Source: Caryophanales bacterium UBA5455 (GTDB taxonomy: Bacteria > Bacillota_I > Bacilli_A > RFN20 > CAG-826). From it: a stretch of DNA of 15,157 nucleotides. The DNA is taken from NCBI GenBank assembly GCA_002427365.1, contig DIQT01000021.1, positions 1-15,157 of the forward strand. The letters run 5' to 3'. Of this stretch, positions 7,944 to 14,822 are shown piece by piece (within the stretch, counting starts at the first letter, position 1; every line of letters starts with the position of its first letter). A program made the translations under genes and the position numbers. The notes below the pieces were generated by a model, which was not told where the DNA came from, did not search any database, and was given only the letters and a program-made list of their open reading frames with translations.

Positions 7944-9788
7944 TTATGCAGTAACAGTGTAGAAACTCACAACTGGCGCAATTAAAACGCTAATATCAAT
8001 GACAATTTTGTATGTGCCTAATTCACTAGCGACAATATTTTTGCCACCTTCTTTGGCCGTAAATAATGCGTTTGCATCGCCAGCGCCACCAACAAAATCG
8101 TGATTAACGAATATGCCATAGCCTTCCGTTGCTCCACTTTCAAAGATTTCTAAACCAAACTCAACTGGTTCCGTAATGACGAGGGTGAATTCATAAAGTT
8201 TTGAATTTGTGTCATCCATTGCAAAACGATAGTCCGCACTAAATTCGTGCTTCCACTCATTGATGCCCGCACCCTTAATGTAAATATCATATGTTACGGT
8301 CGCATCAGTTATTTTAATACTCCGTGTATATGCGTTATATGTAATCTTATAGGTGCCCGCTTCGAGTGCTTTAACATTTTTGTTAGTTGCACTTACTGGC
8401 GCAAAAAGACTATTTGGAACAAGATACGTATAGTTAAACGTGCCAAGTTGAGCCCATTCTTCACTCCCCCATTCGCCCCGGCCTTCAGCACCCTTTACTA
8501 GGGCTTCAACGATAAATTCTTCGTCTGCCGCTAAGTCAACAACAAGTTCATATTCAAATGTTGCTTTATAATCATTATCTTTAACATTAACAAGTCGGTA
8601 ATCAGCATTAACCGAATCGGCGGTAATTTGGTTCCATTTATCCTCACCAAAGGTTCCGGCTAAGTAGAAGTCAGCGTCGTAAATAAGTTTACTTTGGTCA
8701 GTTTCATCAGCGCTTCTTGTAACACTTAAGACTTCTGTTTTCGCATTATAACTAAATGAATAAGTCCCATCGTCAACTACGACGAGATTTTGACCACCAC
8801 CAGCGGTAAATAATGGTTTTGAGGCTTCGTCTAAGTTTGTATACCGTAAGTAGGAGGTGCCCGCACTTACAACGTCACCAACCGTGTTTGTTGATGTGAA
8901 AAGGAATTCTTCACCCTTAACTAAATAAAGATCTTGGGTATAAATATCGTTTTCGCCACGTTTCATTTTTGTTAAGTTATTATAGACATCTTTCCAGTCT
9001 GTAATCTTTGCGCCCTTAATGTAGTAATCGGTGACTGCTTCTTGGACAACCATCGGATCACCATTCCGCACGAATGAGATTCGATCAAACACACCAATAT
9101 TATAAATTTCTTTTGTTTCTTCGGTATAGTTTGGTTGATCAACATCGTAATAATCATCGCCTGGGGAGGTCGTTAAAGTAATCGTATAGTTCCCCGCGAG
9201 TTCAACTTTAATGTTGCGGCCTTTCGCAGTAACTTCACCTAATCCACCTGAGCCAGAAAAGGCAACCGTACCATCTGGTAACTTGGTTGTTTCAAGATAA
9301 CCGTATCCCCGTTTGTGAATCCAGTCTGGGCCACCAAATTGCCACTCATCACCAACAAGTAAATCAGTTGTGATTTTAAATTCGTTTTTCCCCTCGGTTT
9401 TGACAAGTTTCATTGTCGGAGTAATCTTTGTACCCCATTGGGATTCGACTAGTAAGTTTGACTTACCACTGCCAAGAATGTACCAATCACGCGCGTCTTC
9501 GACAAACTGACTGAATGCACCAAAGACGGTTGTTTCTTCTTTGATGACTTTTTCAAAGTCAAAGTCATGACTAAAGGTTGGGGTGGCATACCAGCCCCGG
9601 AATTCAAAACCAGACTTGGTTTCTAAATCGGTTGGTCTACTTACCTTCGCGCCATCATCAACTTTGACGGTTCTTAAAACGGTTTCGCCATCTTTAAAGT
9701 GAACACTATGTTGCACAACTTTTGGTTTACAACTGGCTAGACCTGCACTTAAGAACGTAACTGCTAATAAGATTTTTAGCTTTTTCAT
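7944..9788 (-). CDS. Surface lipoprotein with InlB-type repeat and four carbohydrate-binding-like modules
   Basis: Not matched to a named gene. With the start at 9788 it has 614 residues: Lys-rich N-terminus, hydrophobic stretch and lipobox LASC with Cys20. An upstream in-frame ATG at 9836 exists but lacks a ribosome site, whereas AAGGAG precedes 9788. Residues ~28-95 resemble a Listeria-Bacteroides InlB B-repeat (VKVDDGAKV...GFEFRGWYATPTF). Four beta-rich modules follow at ~100-241, 254-358, 371-495 and 497-614. Each opens with an aromatic 'YI.G...W' motif (DWYILGSG; DYYIKGAKITDW; DFYLAGTF; DIYIKGAGINEW), and the last three close with 'GTYKITYNA'-like strands. This layout resembles SusE/SusF-type starch-binding modules. 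Its position beside the maltodextrin operon suggests it holds alpha-glucan at the cell surface for MalE, but that is inference; no catalytic motif is visible. Confidence 0.75.
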   Translation of the reverse strand: MKKLKILLAVTFLSAGLASCKPKVVQHSVHFKDGETVLRTVKVDDGAKVSRPTDLETKSGFEFRGWYATPTFSHDFDFEKVIKEETTVFGAFSQFVEDARDWYILGSGKSNLLVESQWGTKITPTMKLVKTEGKNEFKITTDLLVGDEWQFGGPDWIHKRGYGYLETTKLPDGTVAFSGSGGLGEVTAKGRNIKVELAGNYTITLTTSPGDDYYDVDQPNYTEETKEIYNIGVFDRISFVRNGDPMVVQEAVTDYYIKGAKITDWKDVYNNLTKMKRGENDIYTQDLYLVKGEEFLFTSTNTVGDVVSAGTSYLRYTNLDEASKPLFTAGGGQNLVVVDDGTYSFSYNAKTEVLSVTRSADETDQSKLIYDADFYLAGTFGEDKWNQITADSVNADYRLVNVKDNDYKATFEYELVVDLAADEEFIVEALVKGAEGRGEWGSEEWAQLGTFNYTYLVPNSLFAPVSATNKNVKALEAGTYKITYNAYTRSIKITDATVTYDIYIKGAGINEWKHEFSADYRFAMDDTNSKLYEFTLVITEPVEFGLEIFESGATEGYGIFVNHDFVGGAGDANALFTAKEGGKNIVASELGTYKIVIDISVLIAPVVSFYTVTA

Positions 9789-9896
9789 CCTGTTTCTCCT
9801 TTTTTTATATTGTTTGGCATTATGCCTTGAAACCATAATTATAAATAAAGTCCGAATCGATAGTTTTTTGACAATTAGTTTTAGTGTTTGTTCAAC

Positions 9897-9912
9897 ACTT
9901 AAACGGTTAAGT
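9897..9912. promoter_or_regulatory. Candidate operator 1 (LacI-type dyad with central CpG)
   Basis: ACTTAAACGGTTAAGT: seven of eight base pairs of the dyad match, centred on CG. It begins right at the predicted transcription start (~9913) of the lipoprotein gene and runs downstream of it. The central CpG fits LacI-family operators. It is nearly identical to the core of the dyad at 9951-9972. Confidence 0.6.
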
Positions 9913-9919
9913 TGATTTT

Positions 9920-9947
9920 ATTTTAGCAGACTTTTAATTGATGTCAA
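9920..9947 (-). promoter_or_regulatory. Promoter of the lipoprotein gene
   Basis: On the minus strand: TTGACA (9942-9947, perfect -35), 16-bp spacer, TAAAAT (9920-9925, one mismatch from consensus) preceded by TGC, i.e. also an extended -10. Predicted start ~9913, giving a ~125-nt leader before the ATG at 9788. Confidence 0.75.
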
Positions 9948-9950
9948 CAT

Positions 9951-9972
9951 TTTACTTAAACATTTAAGTAAA
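9951..9972. promoter_or_regulatory. Candidate operator 2 (22-bp dyad upstream of the -35)
   Basis: Perfect 10-bp inverted arms (TTTACTTAAA / TTTAAGTAAA) around the dinucleotide CA. Its core ACTTAAACATTTAAGT differs from operator 1 at only two positions. It lies 3 bp upstream of the -35, and its centre is 57 bp from that of operator 1. An A/T palindrome (9971-9984) abuts it and could act as an UP element. Confidence 0.6.
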
Positions 9973-9984
9973 TTTTTTAAAAAA

Positions 9985-10107
9985 TAGAAGGTTTTACAAA
10001 CTACCCCAAATTACCCCAAAAGGTATAGCGGTTTTCCACGTAGGTATATCATTTACCCATTGGAGACGTCATACACCAGTATTATTTATAGCAAATTATC
10101 GATGGTA
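9985..10107. other. Spacer with a short phased direct repeat
   Basis: The only structure I see is ACCCCAAA repeated at 10003-10010 and 10013-10020 (10-bp period). No reading frame or RNA gene is evident. With the control region to its left, it makes up the ~320-bp gap between the lipoprotein start and the permease pseudogene. Confidence 0.4.
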
Positions 10108-10670
10108 TTATTTTTTCATGTTTTTCTTGAATAATATTATTGCCACAATTGTTAGTACAATTATATATCCACTGACGACCAGGAGCGGTTTTAATATCAA
10201 ATTATACTACCAGCCAAAACATACTTTATTAAATCGACAGCGTGAGCAAAGGGAAGAATATAACCAATTACTTTAAATGCACCGCCAATTAAATCTAGAC
10301 TAAACCACATTCCACTTAAGAATGCTACCACTTGTACCAATATTGAAACAATTGGTCCTACCTGTTGGTCTTTTAATATACTTCCAAATAATAATCCAAA
10401 ACTCACAAAGAGTAGCGAAACGATAATTAAAAAAGTTAGACTAATTAGAATATTAAGATTAATTTTAAGACCGACGGTAAAACCTACAAGGTATAGAATA
10501 ATTGATTGAATAAGAGCAATAATTAAAATTGGTATCGTATAACCTAAAATTTAATTATGTGCTTTTAAGGGTGAAACAAACATCCGTGATAAGAAATTGC
10601 TTCCTCTATCATTTGCAAGGAGCATTCCTGAAAACATCGTTAGTGAATTCAAATGATTATGGTACATCTT
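10108..10670 (-). pseudogene. ABC-2 type transporter permease, 5'-truncated, with nonsense and frameshift mutations
   Basis: Reading the minus strand from about 10670, the frame gives MFSGMLLANDRGSNFLSRMF and VSPLKAHN, meets TAA at 10551-10553, then continues ILGYTIPILIIALIQSIILY through FGLLFGSILKD, FLSGMWFSLDLIGG and ILPFAHAVDLIKYVLAGSI to a TGA at 10197-10199. A +1 shift there restores LKPLLVVSGYIIVLTIVAII and ends at TAA 10108-10110. The 'SGMWF...LP..HA.DL.KYVL.G' segment is typical of ABC-2 drug/lipid exporter permeases. The N-terminal half and any partner ATPase gene are absent. One nonsense codon, one frameshift and the truncation make it a dead gene. Confidence 0.8.
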
Positions 10671-10712
10671 TTTAGCTTATTGAGATTTCTTACAGCGAAA
10701 AAATAGCAATAT

Positions 10713-11279
10713 TTAATGAAGTAATTGGATGGCGAAAAACGAAAATAGAACAATAAGTGTCGCAACCGCCATCTCTTTCCAAGTATGTCGTTTAAGTGTA
10801 AGGGATGACCAAAAGACAACCGCATACATTAATAGGCAAGGAATGATCACATAATAGTGCGGTAAGTAATAAGAAAAAAATGCAAGTGGGCCAGTAATAC
10901 TAGTCATATGGCCGCTTGCTTTAAATTTTAAAACGTTTGTAATTAATAGTAAAAACGCACTAACAAAGTAGGATTGGAAAATAATAACCGCGACTTCACT
11001 CATTTCGACAACAAACGATAAAATAAACCCAATGAGATACCCAACAAAAGTAAAAATAAATGAGGTTTTGCGAGTTGTTTTCCGTCTCGTTTCGACATTT
11101 TTATCAAAAAGAAAAGAAAGCGGATACGCTAACAAGCATACTAAGCCTAGTAAGCAAACAACGTAAATTGCATCAATTAACGTAATAAACTTTGTTAACC
11201 ATAAGATAAGCGCTAAAAAAGAAACAACAAGAGGCGGGATCGTAATGACTCGAATAATTTTTGCAAACTTATTGTTCAT
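10713..11279 (-). CDS. PAP2-like integral membrane protein (divergent)
   Basis: A 188-residue protein with about five or six membrane helices. It contains KASGH at 120-124 followed by TSITGPLAF, and SSLTLKRHTWKEM at 158-170. These recall the SGH and R-H signatures of PAP2-type phosphatases, which remove phosphate from lipid phosphates at the membrane, but the canonical KxxxxxxRP motif and final aspartate are not evident, so catalytic activity is doubtful. I chose ATG 11279 (MNNKFAKII): earlier in-frame ATGs lie inside degV and give a hydrophilic, low-quality N-terminus. The start overlaps the degV stop by 11 bp, so the two form one transcription unit. Confidence 0.6.
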   Translation of the reverse strand: MNNKFAKIIRVITIPPLVVSFLALILWLTKFITLIDAIYVVCLLGLVCLLAYPLSFLFDKNVETRRKTTRKTSFIFTFVGYLIGFILSFVVEMSEVAVIIFQSYFVSAFLLLITNVLKFKASGHMTSITGPLAFFSYYLPHYYVIIPCLLMYAVVFWSSLTLKRHTWKEMAVATLIVLFSFFAIQLLH

Positions 11280-12156
11280 CGCGCGGCACCCCAAAGAAAA
11301 AGATGGCAATTGTGCCTGGACCCGTATGCGCACCAATCGTTGTTCCAACATAATTAATGACAACTTCTTTTACGTTTGGATAGCGCTTTTTAATTATAGT
11401 TTCTAACGTTTTAGCTTCATCTAATACGTCAGCGTGGACAATATAAATCTTCCCAGCATAATTAAAATGATTATCGATAAGTTCTTTCATTACTGCTAAC
11501 ATTTTAAGTTGGACACGTTTCTTCCCAACAACTTTATAGCGAGGGATTAATTCGCCAAATTCATTAACATAAAGTAATGGATTAATATTAAATAAGTTAC
11601 CCATAAAGCCGCTTAGTTTTGTAAGGCGGCCACCACGGACATAATAAGATAAATCAGTTGTATAAAACCAGTGGTTAAGCCGTAATTTATTTTCTTCAAC
11701 CCACGTATAAAGTTCATCAAGTGTTTTACCTTCATCGCGTAAATCAGCAATCGTATCCATAAGCATCCCATAACCCCCGGAGGCCGCGAGACTATCAACC
11801 ACAATAATTGTGCGGTCGGGATACAATTTACTTAATTCATTACGCGCAATTTGAGCGCTATTAAATTCACCTGATAACGCACTTGAAAGTGAAACATGAA
11901 CAATATCTTTTCCTTCTTCAAGAAACTTCATGAAATATTGTTTAAATTTTTCGCTATTTGGTTGCGATGTTTTAGAAGGTATGCCTAACGCCATTTTTTT
12001 ATAAAAGGCTGGATAACTCATCGACTCACCTAAATCATCGATATATTCTTTCCCGTGGAGGCTAAAGTAATAGCTTATATAATGAATGTCACGCCGCTTG
12101 AAATGGTCTAGACTTAAGTCGGCGGTTGAACATGCGCTAATAATATAATTTTGCAT
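11269..12156 (-). CDS. DegV family protein (fatty-acid-binding)
   Basis: DegV proteins bind a long-chain fatty acid; the FakB members present it to the FakA kinase. Its 295 residues show the family's marks: N-terminal ISACSTADLS, TSQPN at 63-67, LSSALSGEFNSA at 90-101 with the ligand-binding serines, a central VRGGRLTKLSG, and C-terminal IGAHTGPGTIAIFF. Length is normal. AGGAG precedes the ATG. It is followed by the overlapping PAP2-like gene, so a role in lipid metabolism for the pair is plausible. It is divergent from the XRE regulator. Whether it works as FakB cannot be decided; no fakA is in the window. Confidence 0.9.
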   Translation of the reverse strand: MQNYIISACSTADLSLDHFKRRDIHYISYYFSLHGKEYIDDLGESMSYPAFYKKMALGIPSKTSQPNSEKFKQYFMKFLEEGKDIVHVSLSSALSGEFNSAQIARNELSKLYPDRTIIVVDSLAASGGYGMLMDTIADLRDEGKTLDELYTWVEENKLRLNHWFYTTDLSYYVRGGRLTKLSGFMGNLFNINPLLYVNEFGELIPRYKVVGKKRVQLKMLAVMKELIDNHFNYAGKIYIVHADVLDEAKTLETIIKKRYPNVKEVVINYVGTTIGAHTGPGTIAIFFFGVPRDEQ

Positions 12157-12183
12157 AATATCAAATCTCCTATTTGCGCATTC

Positions 12184-12212
12184 ATTCTAAAACGGAGGAT
12201 AAAGTGAGTAAA
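12184..12212 (-). promoter_or_regulatory. Probable promoter of degV
   Basis: On the minus strand, TTTACT (12207-12212, four of six matches to the -35) and TAGAAT (12184-12189, five of six to the -10) are spaced by 17 bp. The start of transcription would be near 12177, leaving a ~20-nt leader that contains the AGGAG ribosome site. Confidence 0.45.
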
Positions 12213-12233
12213 CCTACACATAAATCAATTTTT

Positions 12234-12267
12234 GTAGAGTTTTATTTTTTACTCTACTAATAGTAGA
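12234..12267. promoter_or_regulatory. Cluster of inverted half-sites in the degV/XRE divergent region
   Basis: TCTACTA-A-TAGTAGA (12253-12267) is a perfect 15-bp palindrome. Its left arm also pairs with GTAGAGT at 12234-12240 (ACTCTAC at 12251-12257). Three GTAGA-type half-sites thus alternate in direction over 34 bp, ending where the XRE gene's -35 would be. A likely target for the XRE protein itself; this is inference. Confidence 0.45.
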
Positions 12268-12280
12268 ATTCATCGAAATG

Positions 12281-12289
12281 TGGTATATT
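12281..12289 (+). promoter_or_regulatory. Extended -10 promoter of the XRE gene, predicting a leaderless mRNA
   Basis: TGG-TATATT is an extended -10 (five of six to TATAAT). Seven bases on lies the A of the ATG at 12296, so transcription is predicted to begin on the start codon. There is no Shine-Dalgarno upstream of this ATG. Confidence 0.5.
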
Positions 12290-12295
12290 TACAGT

Positions 12296-12874
12296 ATGAA
12301 ACAAATCCATTCTGATGTTAAAGAGCACATCGCCGCTAATATTAGTTATTACCGCCAACAGTTAAATATGACGCAGTTAGAACTTGCTGAAAAACTTAAC
12401 TATAGCGATAAACTTGTTTCAAGTTGGGAACGCGGAGAACGGGTTCCGGATATTTTTACGTTAAAAGAATTATCTCGCATTTTTGGCGTTTCGATTGATA
12501 CACTAACGGAAAAGAAAAAAGTGAAAATTAATCGCCAAATTAATATACAACTTATGGCGACACTTTATTCACTTATTCCCTGGCTTGTCATCGCAATTAT
12601 CTTTTTTGTTTTTAAAATTGCTGAAGTTTCTTTCCCATTATGGAAACTAGTTATTTATGCTTTGACCGCATCGAGCCTAACTTTATATATTTTTAATTTA
12701 GTTTTTAAGAAGATTTGGTTTATTTATGCCTATTTAACAGTGTTTATTTGGACACTCGCCTTATCACTATTTATAAGTTTTGGTCTTGATCCTGTTTACT
12801 TTATTAGTGCGGCCCCAATTTATTTATTTTCGATGTTTTTAATGTACTATTTAATTCATCTTAAACTAAAATAG
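12296..12874 (+). CDS. XRE/Cro-type regulator with C-terminal membrane domain
   Basis: Residues ~8-60 form a Cro/C1-type helix-turn-helix (LNMTQLELAEKLNYSDKLVSSW, then ERGERVPDIFTLKELSRIF). The remaining ~120 residues contain four or five hydrophobic helices, e.g. LMATLYSLIPWLVIAIIFF near 85-103, ending in MYYLIHLKLK. DNA-binding domain in the cytoplasm and membrane tail is a recurring Firmicutes architecture, perhaps sensing the membrane state. I prefer ATG 12296 to the in-frame ATG at 12278: the latter would put the predicted -10 inside the coding region and adds residues unlike the family. It is divergent from degV. Targets unknown; the GTAGA half-sites upstream suggest self-control and possibly control of degV and the PAP2-like gene. 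Confidence 0.82.
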   Translation: MKQIHSDVKEHIAANISYYRQQLNMTQLELAEKLNYSDKLVSSWERGERVPDIFTLKELSRIFGVSIDTLTEKKKVKINRQINIQLMATLYSLIPWLVIAIIFFVFKIAEVSFPLWKLVIYALTASSLTLYIFNLVFKKIWFIYAYLTVFIWTLALSLFISFGLDPVYFISAAPIYLFSMFLMYYLIHLKLK

Positions 12875-12904
12875 TTTCAAATCTCTCATCATTTTAATTT
12901 GATT

Positions 12905-12930
12905 GTAACCTTAAATTGGGTTGCTTTTTT
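12905..12930 (+). terminator. Intrinsic terminator after the XRE gene
   Basis: GTAACC (12905-12910) pairs with GGTTGC (12919-12924), six pairs including one G-T, followed by TTTTTTATTTTT. It starts 31 bp after the XRE stop. On the minus strand no T-tract follows the hairpin, so it would not serve the convergent phosphodiesterase-like gene well. Confidence 0.75.
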
Positions 12931-13032
12931 ATTTTTGCACCCTTTTCAATGTTTTTGTATTTTAAACATCATGAAAACTAAAATTTATAAAAAATATTTT
13001 TCATTTAAAATTATTTATCAAAGCTAATCTTA

Positions 13033-14370
13033 TTAAGATGACTTTATCTTAAATTCCATTAAGACTGGGTTATGGTCACTATAAACAAAACCGTATCCAT
13101 ACCGCGGATCCGTTTCAAGTAAATTTTCTTGTTGGTAAACACTACCAGCACTATCAAGCGTTTCGATACTTACGACTTCAATGTTATCACTAACAAGAAA
13201 TCCATCAATTGTAACCATAAAGTTATCAATAATACCGTTTTCATTTTTATCGAGAAAGTTAATCGAAGCATCACGACATGTTGGGTAATTTGTTGGCCCA
13301 TGGGCAGTTATATCAGTATCTTTAAAGTCGTATTGATATACTTCTTCTTCACCCCATAAGTTTGTTACGGTTTGGCCGTCTAAACTTGGATTAAGCCGCA
13401 AATAATTGTACCAATCGGTATTTAGCCCATCGGTTTCTTGAGCGTTAAAGAAATTGTTTTTATATTCGGTACTTGTTAAAGGATTATCAATAACTAAGTC
13501 ATGGTTAAAGTCGCCACCAATAATTACGAAGTTATCTTCGCCATCAATATCACGGGCTAATTTATATGCTTCTTTTAGTTGTTGAAGTTGGACTTTCCGC
13601 ACAACACCATTTTCATCATAAGCAGACATATGGACATTAAAGATATATAGCTTTTGCGTTGATCCTTCAATCGCAATTTCACTAACGGTGAAGGAGCGAT
13701 CTAAGTCAAAAAACTTTCCAAAGAAACTATCCGTAATTTTAAATTCATACCGGTTAGCGTCGGCAATTTTATATTTTGAATAGGTTGATATTCCTGAATT
13801 TGATTTACCAATTGGTTCATTAAAGGGATAGGCTAAATAAGCAGAATGATAATTAACGCCATAGACACTTGCGTATCCCGCATGTTTTTCATTACCAATT
13901 TCAACTTGGTTTACTTTATACGATCTTGTTGATGATGTATCAACTTCTTGATAAAGCGCAAAATCTAAATCAGTAACTTTTAAAATCGTATCATACGCGC
14001 CATTTGTGTTAAATAACGCGCGTTCTTTACTTAAAGCATGAGCGTGCTTACCGGTTGTTTGCTTTCTTCCTTGGCTAGCAACATATTCTTCTTTAAAAAC
14101 GGAACTATCCATAAAGAAACTATAATCGCGTTCATAGGCCCCAAAGCCAATATTATAGGTAGTGATTTTGAAACTTTTACTATCGATGTCACTACTCTTA
14201 ATTGTTGCGGTTTGGTTATTATTTACTTCTAAGGCGATATCACCAATACGACTATATGAACCAATAACATAACCTAAATAAGAAATCGCGACGAGAATTA
14301 CAACAAGTAAGACACTACCAACACTAATGAGGGTAATCTTTAAAGGCTTTTTCATTTTCTTTTTGCTCAT
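13033..14370 (-). CDS. Membrane-anchored endonuclease/exonuclease/phosphatase (EEP) family protein, extracellular
   Basis: A DNase I-like hydrolase of 445 residues. Residues ~11-37 are a membrane anchor after a lysine-rich start, placing the catalytic domain outside. Family residues are all present: Asn73 in TTYNIGF, Glu142 in YQEVD, His247 in NVHMSA, Asp287 and Asn289 in GGDFNHD, Asp389 in TIDGFLV, and His433 in SDHNP. DKNENGIIDNFM (374-385) is an EF-hand/dockerin-like calcium loop inserted just before the Asp389 strand. Likely substrates are nucleic acids, phospholipids or other phosphodiesters. If the host is mollicute-like, an outer nuclease that scavenges nucleotides, in the manner of mycoplasma membrane nucleases, would make sense, but that is inference. 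AGGAG precedes the ATG; a minus-strand TATAAT at 14391-14396 may be its -10, with no clear -35. Confidence 0.85.
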   Translation of the reverse strand: MSKKKMKKPLKITLISVGSVLLVVILVAISYLGYVIGSYSRIGDIALEVNNNQTATIKSSDIDSKSFKITTYNIGFGAYERDYSFFMDSSVFKEEYVASQGRKQTTGKHAHALSKERALFNTNGAYDTILKVTDLDFALYQEVDTSSTRSYKVNQVEIGNEKHAGYASVYGVNYHSAYLAYPFNEPIGKSNSGISTYSKYKIADANRYEFKITDSFFGKFFDLDRSFTVSEIAIEGSTQKLYIFNVHMSAYDENGVVRKVQLQQLKEAYKLARDIDGEDNFVIIGGDFNHDLVIDNPLTSTEYKNNFFNAQETDGLNTDWYNYLRLNPSLDGQTVTNLWGEEEVYQYDFKDTDITAHGPTNYPTCRDASINFLDKNENGIIDNFMVTIDGFLVSDNIEVVSIETLDSAGSVYQQENLLETDPRYGYGFVYSDHNPVLMEFKIKSS

Positions 14371-14497
14371 AACAATACTCCTATTTAATTATTATAAATA
14401 TATTTTGTTTACTACCATTAATGATAGATTTCTATTTTTAATTATATGATGATGAGGCGAGAAATACACTATTTATAATTAATTTTATAAAAGAAAA

Positions 14498-14512
14498 ACT
14501 TAAAAGTTAAGT
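14498..14512. repeat. Dyad similar to the lipoprotein-gene operators
   Basis: ACTTAAAAGTTAAGT has the same six-base arms (ACTTAA/TTAAGT) as the dyads at 9897 and 9954 but a three-base instead of four-base centre. It lies ~130 bp upstream of the EEP gene start. The odd spacing makes shared recognition uncertain. Confidence 0.3.
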
Positions 14513-14576
14513 GACAGACTGATTGCAAAAAGAAATTTACCAATAAAAATAAATACCGTTTACAATTTACTTAGGC

Positions 14577-14602
14577 CCTCCTTGCTAGAAAGGAGGTTTT
14601 TT
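14577..14602 (+). terminator. Terminator-like hairpin that contains a Shine-Dalgarno
   Basis: CCTCCTT (14577-14583) pairs perfectly with AAGGAGG (14590-14596), six-base loop, then six T. No plus-strand gene precedes it; the right arm AAAGGAGG is also an ideal ribosome site for the IS30-like fragment that follows, for which TTG 14601 is in frame. Confidence 0.65.
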
Positions 14603-14822
14603 GAATTGGTAACCTAAGTTAAGTGTATTCTAAAAAATCGCGATACAAATATTATTAGAAAGAAATTTATCATTTAGTTAAATTGCGCAAGAAATGGAGC
14701 GCTCCATCTTTTCGATTACACGTGAGTTTCAACGTAATGCAAGATTTAAGTATATAAATAACGATAAGTGTTTAAAACCATTAATGGTTTGCAACAAATG
14801 CAAAAAGCGTAGTTATTGCAGA
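14601..14822 (+). pseudogene. IS30-family transposase N-terminal fragment with stop codons
   Basis: In one frame the text reads PKLSVF, stop (14631), KIAIQILLERNLSFS, stop (14679), IAQEMERSIFSITREFQRN, then LMVCNKCKKRSYCR. This follows the IS30 N-terminus: a '..L...DRI.IQ..L..G.S...IA' helix, the '(IA)..(L/M)..(RS..TI)(S/T)RE(I/F).RN' helix-turn-helix, and a Cys-rich VCNKCKKR motif. Three in-frame stops (14610, 14631, 14679) and loss of the catalytic DDE domain show it is dead. At ~14822 the frame runs without a break into an IS110-type tail. Confidence 0.65.

Noticed and set aside
8247..8501. Plus-strand open frame inside the lipoprotein gene
   Set aside because: Antisense shadow of the repeat modules; no ribosome site or motif.
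9789..9836. Longer N-terminus for the lipoprotein (ATG at 9836)
   Set aside because: It puts 16 charged residues before the signal peptide and has no Shine-Dalgarno, while ATG 9788 has one.
10003..10020. ACCCCAAA direct repeat as a CRISPR-like or iteron array
   Set aside because: Only two copies of eight bases with no further units, no spacers and no replication gene nearby.
12950..13030. ATGAAAA/TTTTCAT inverted repeat after the EEP gene as terminator
   Set aside because: Pure A/T arms with a ~20-base loop give too weak a hairpin to claim a terminator.
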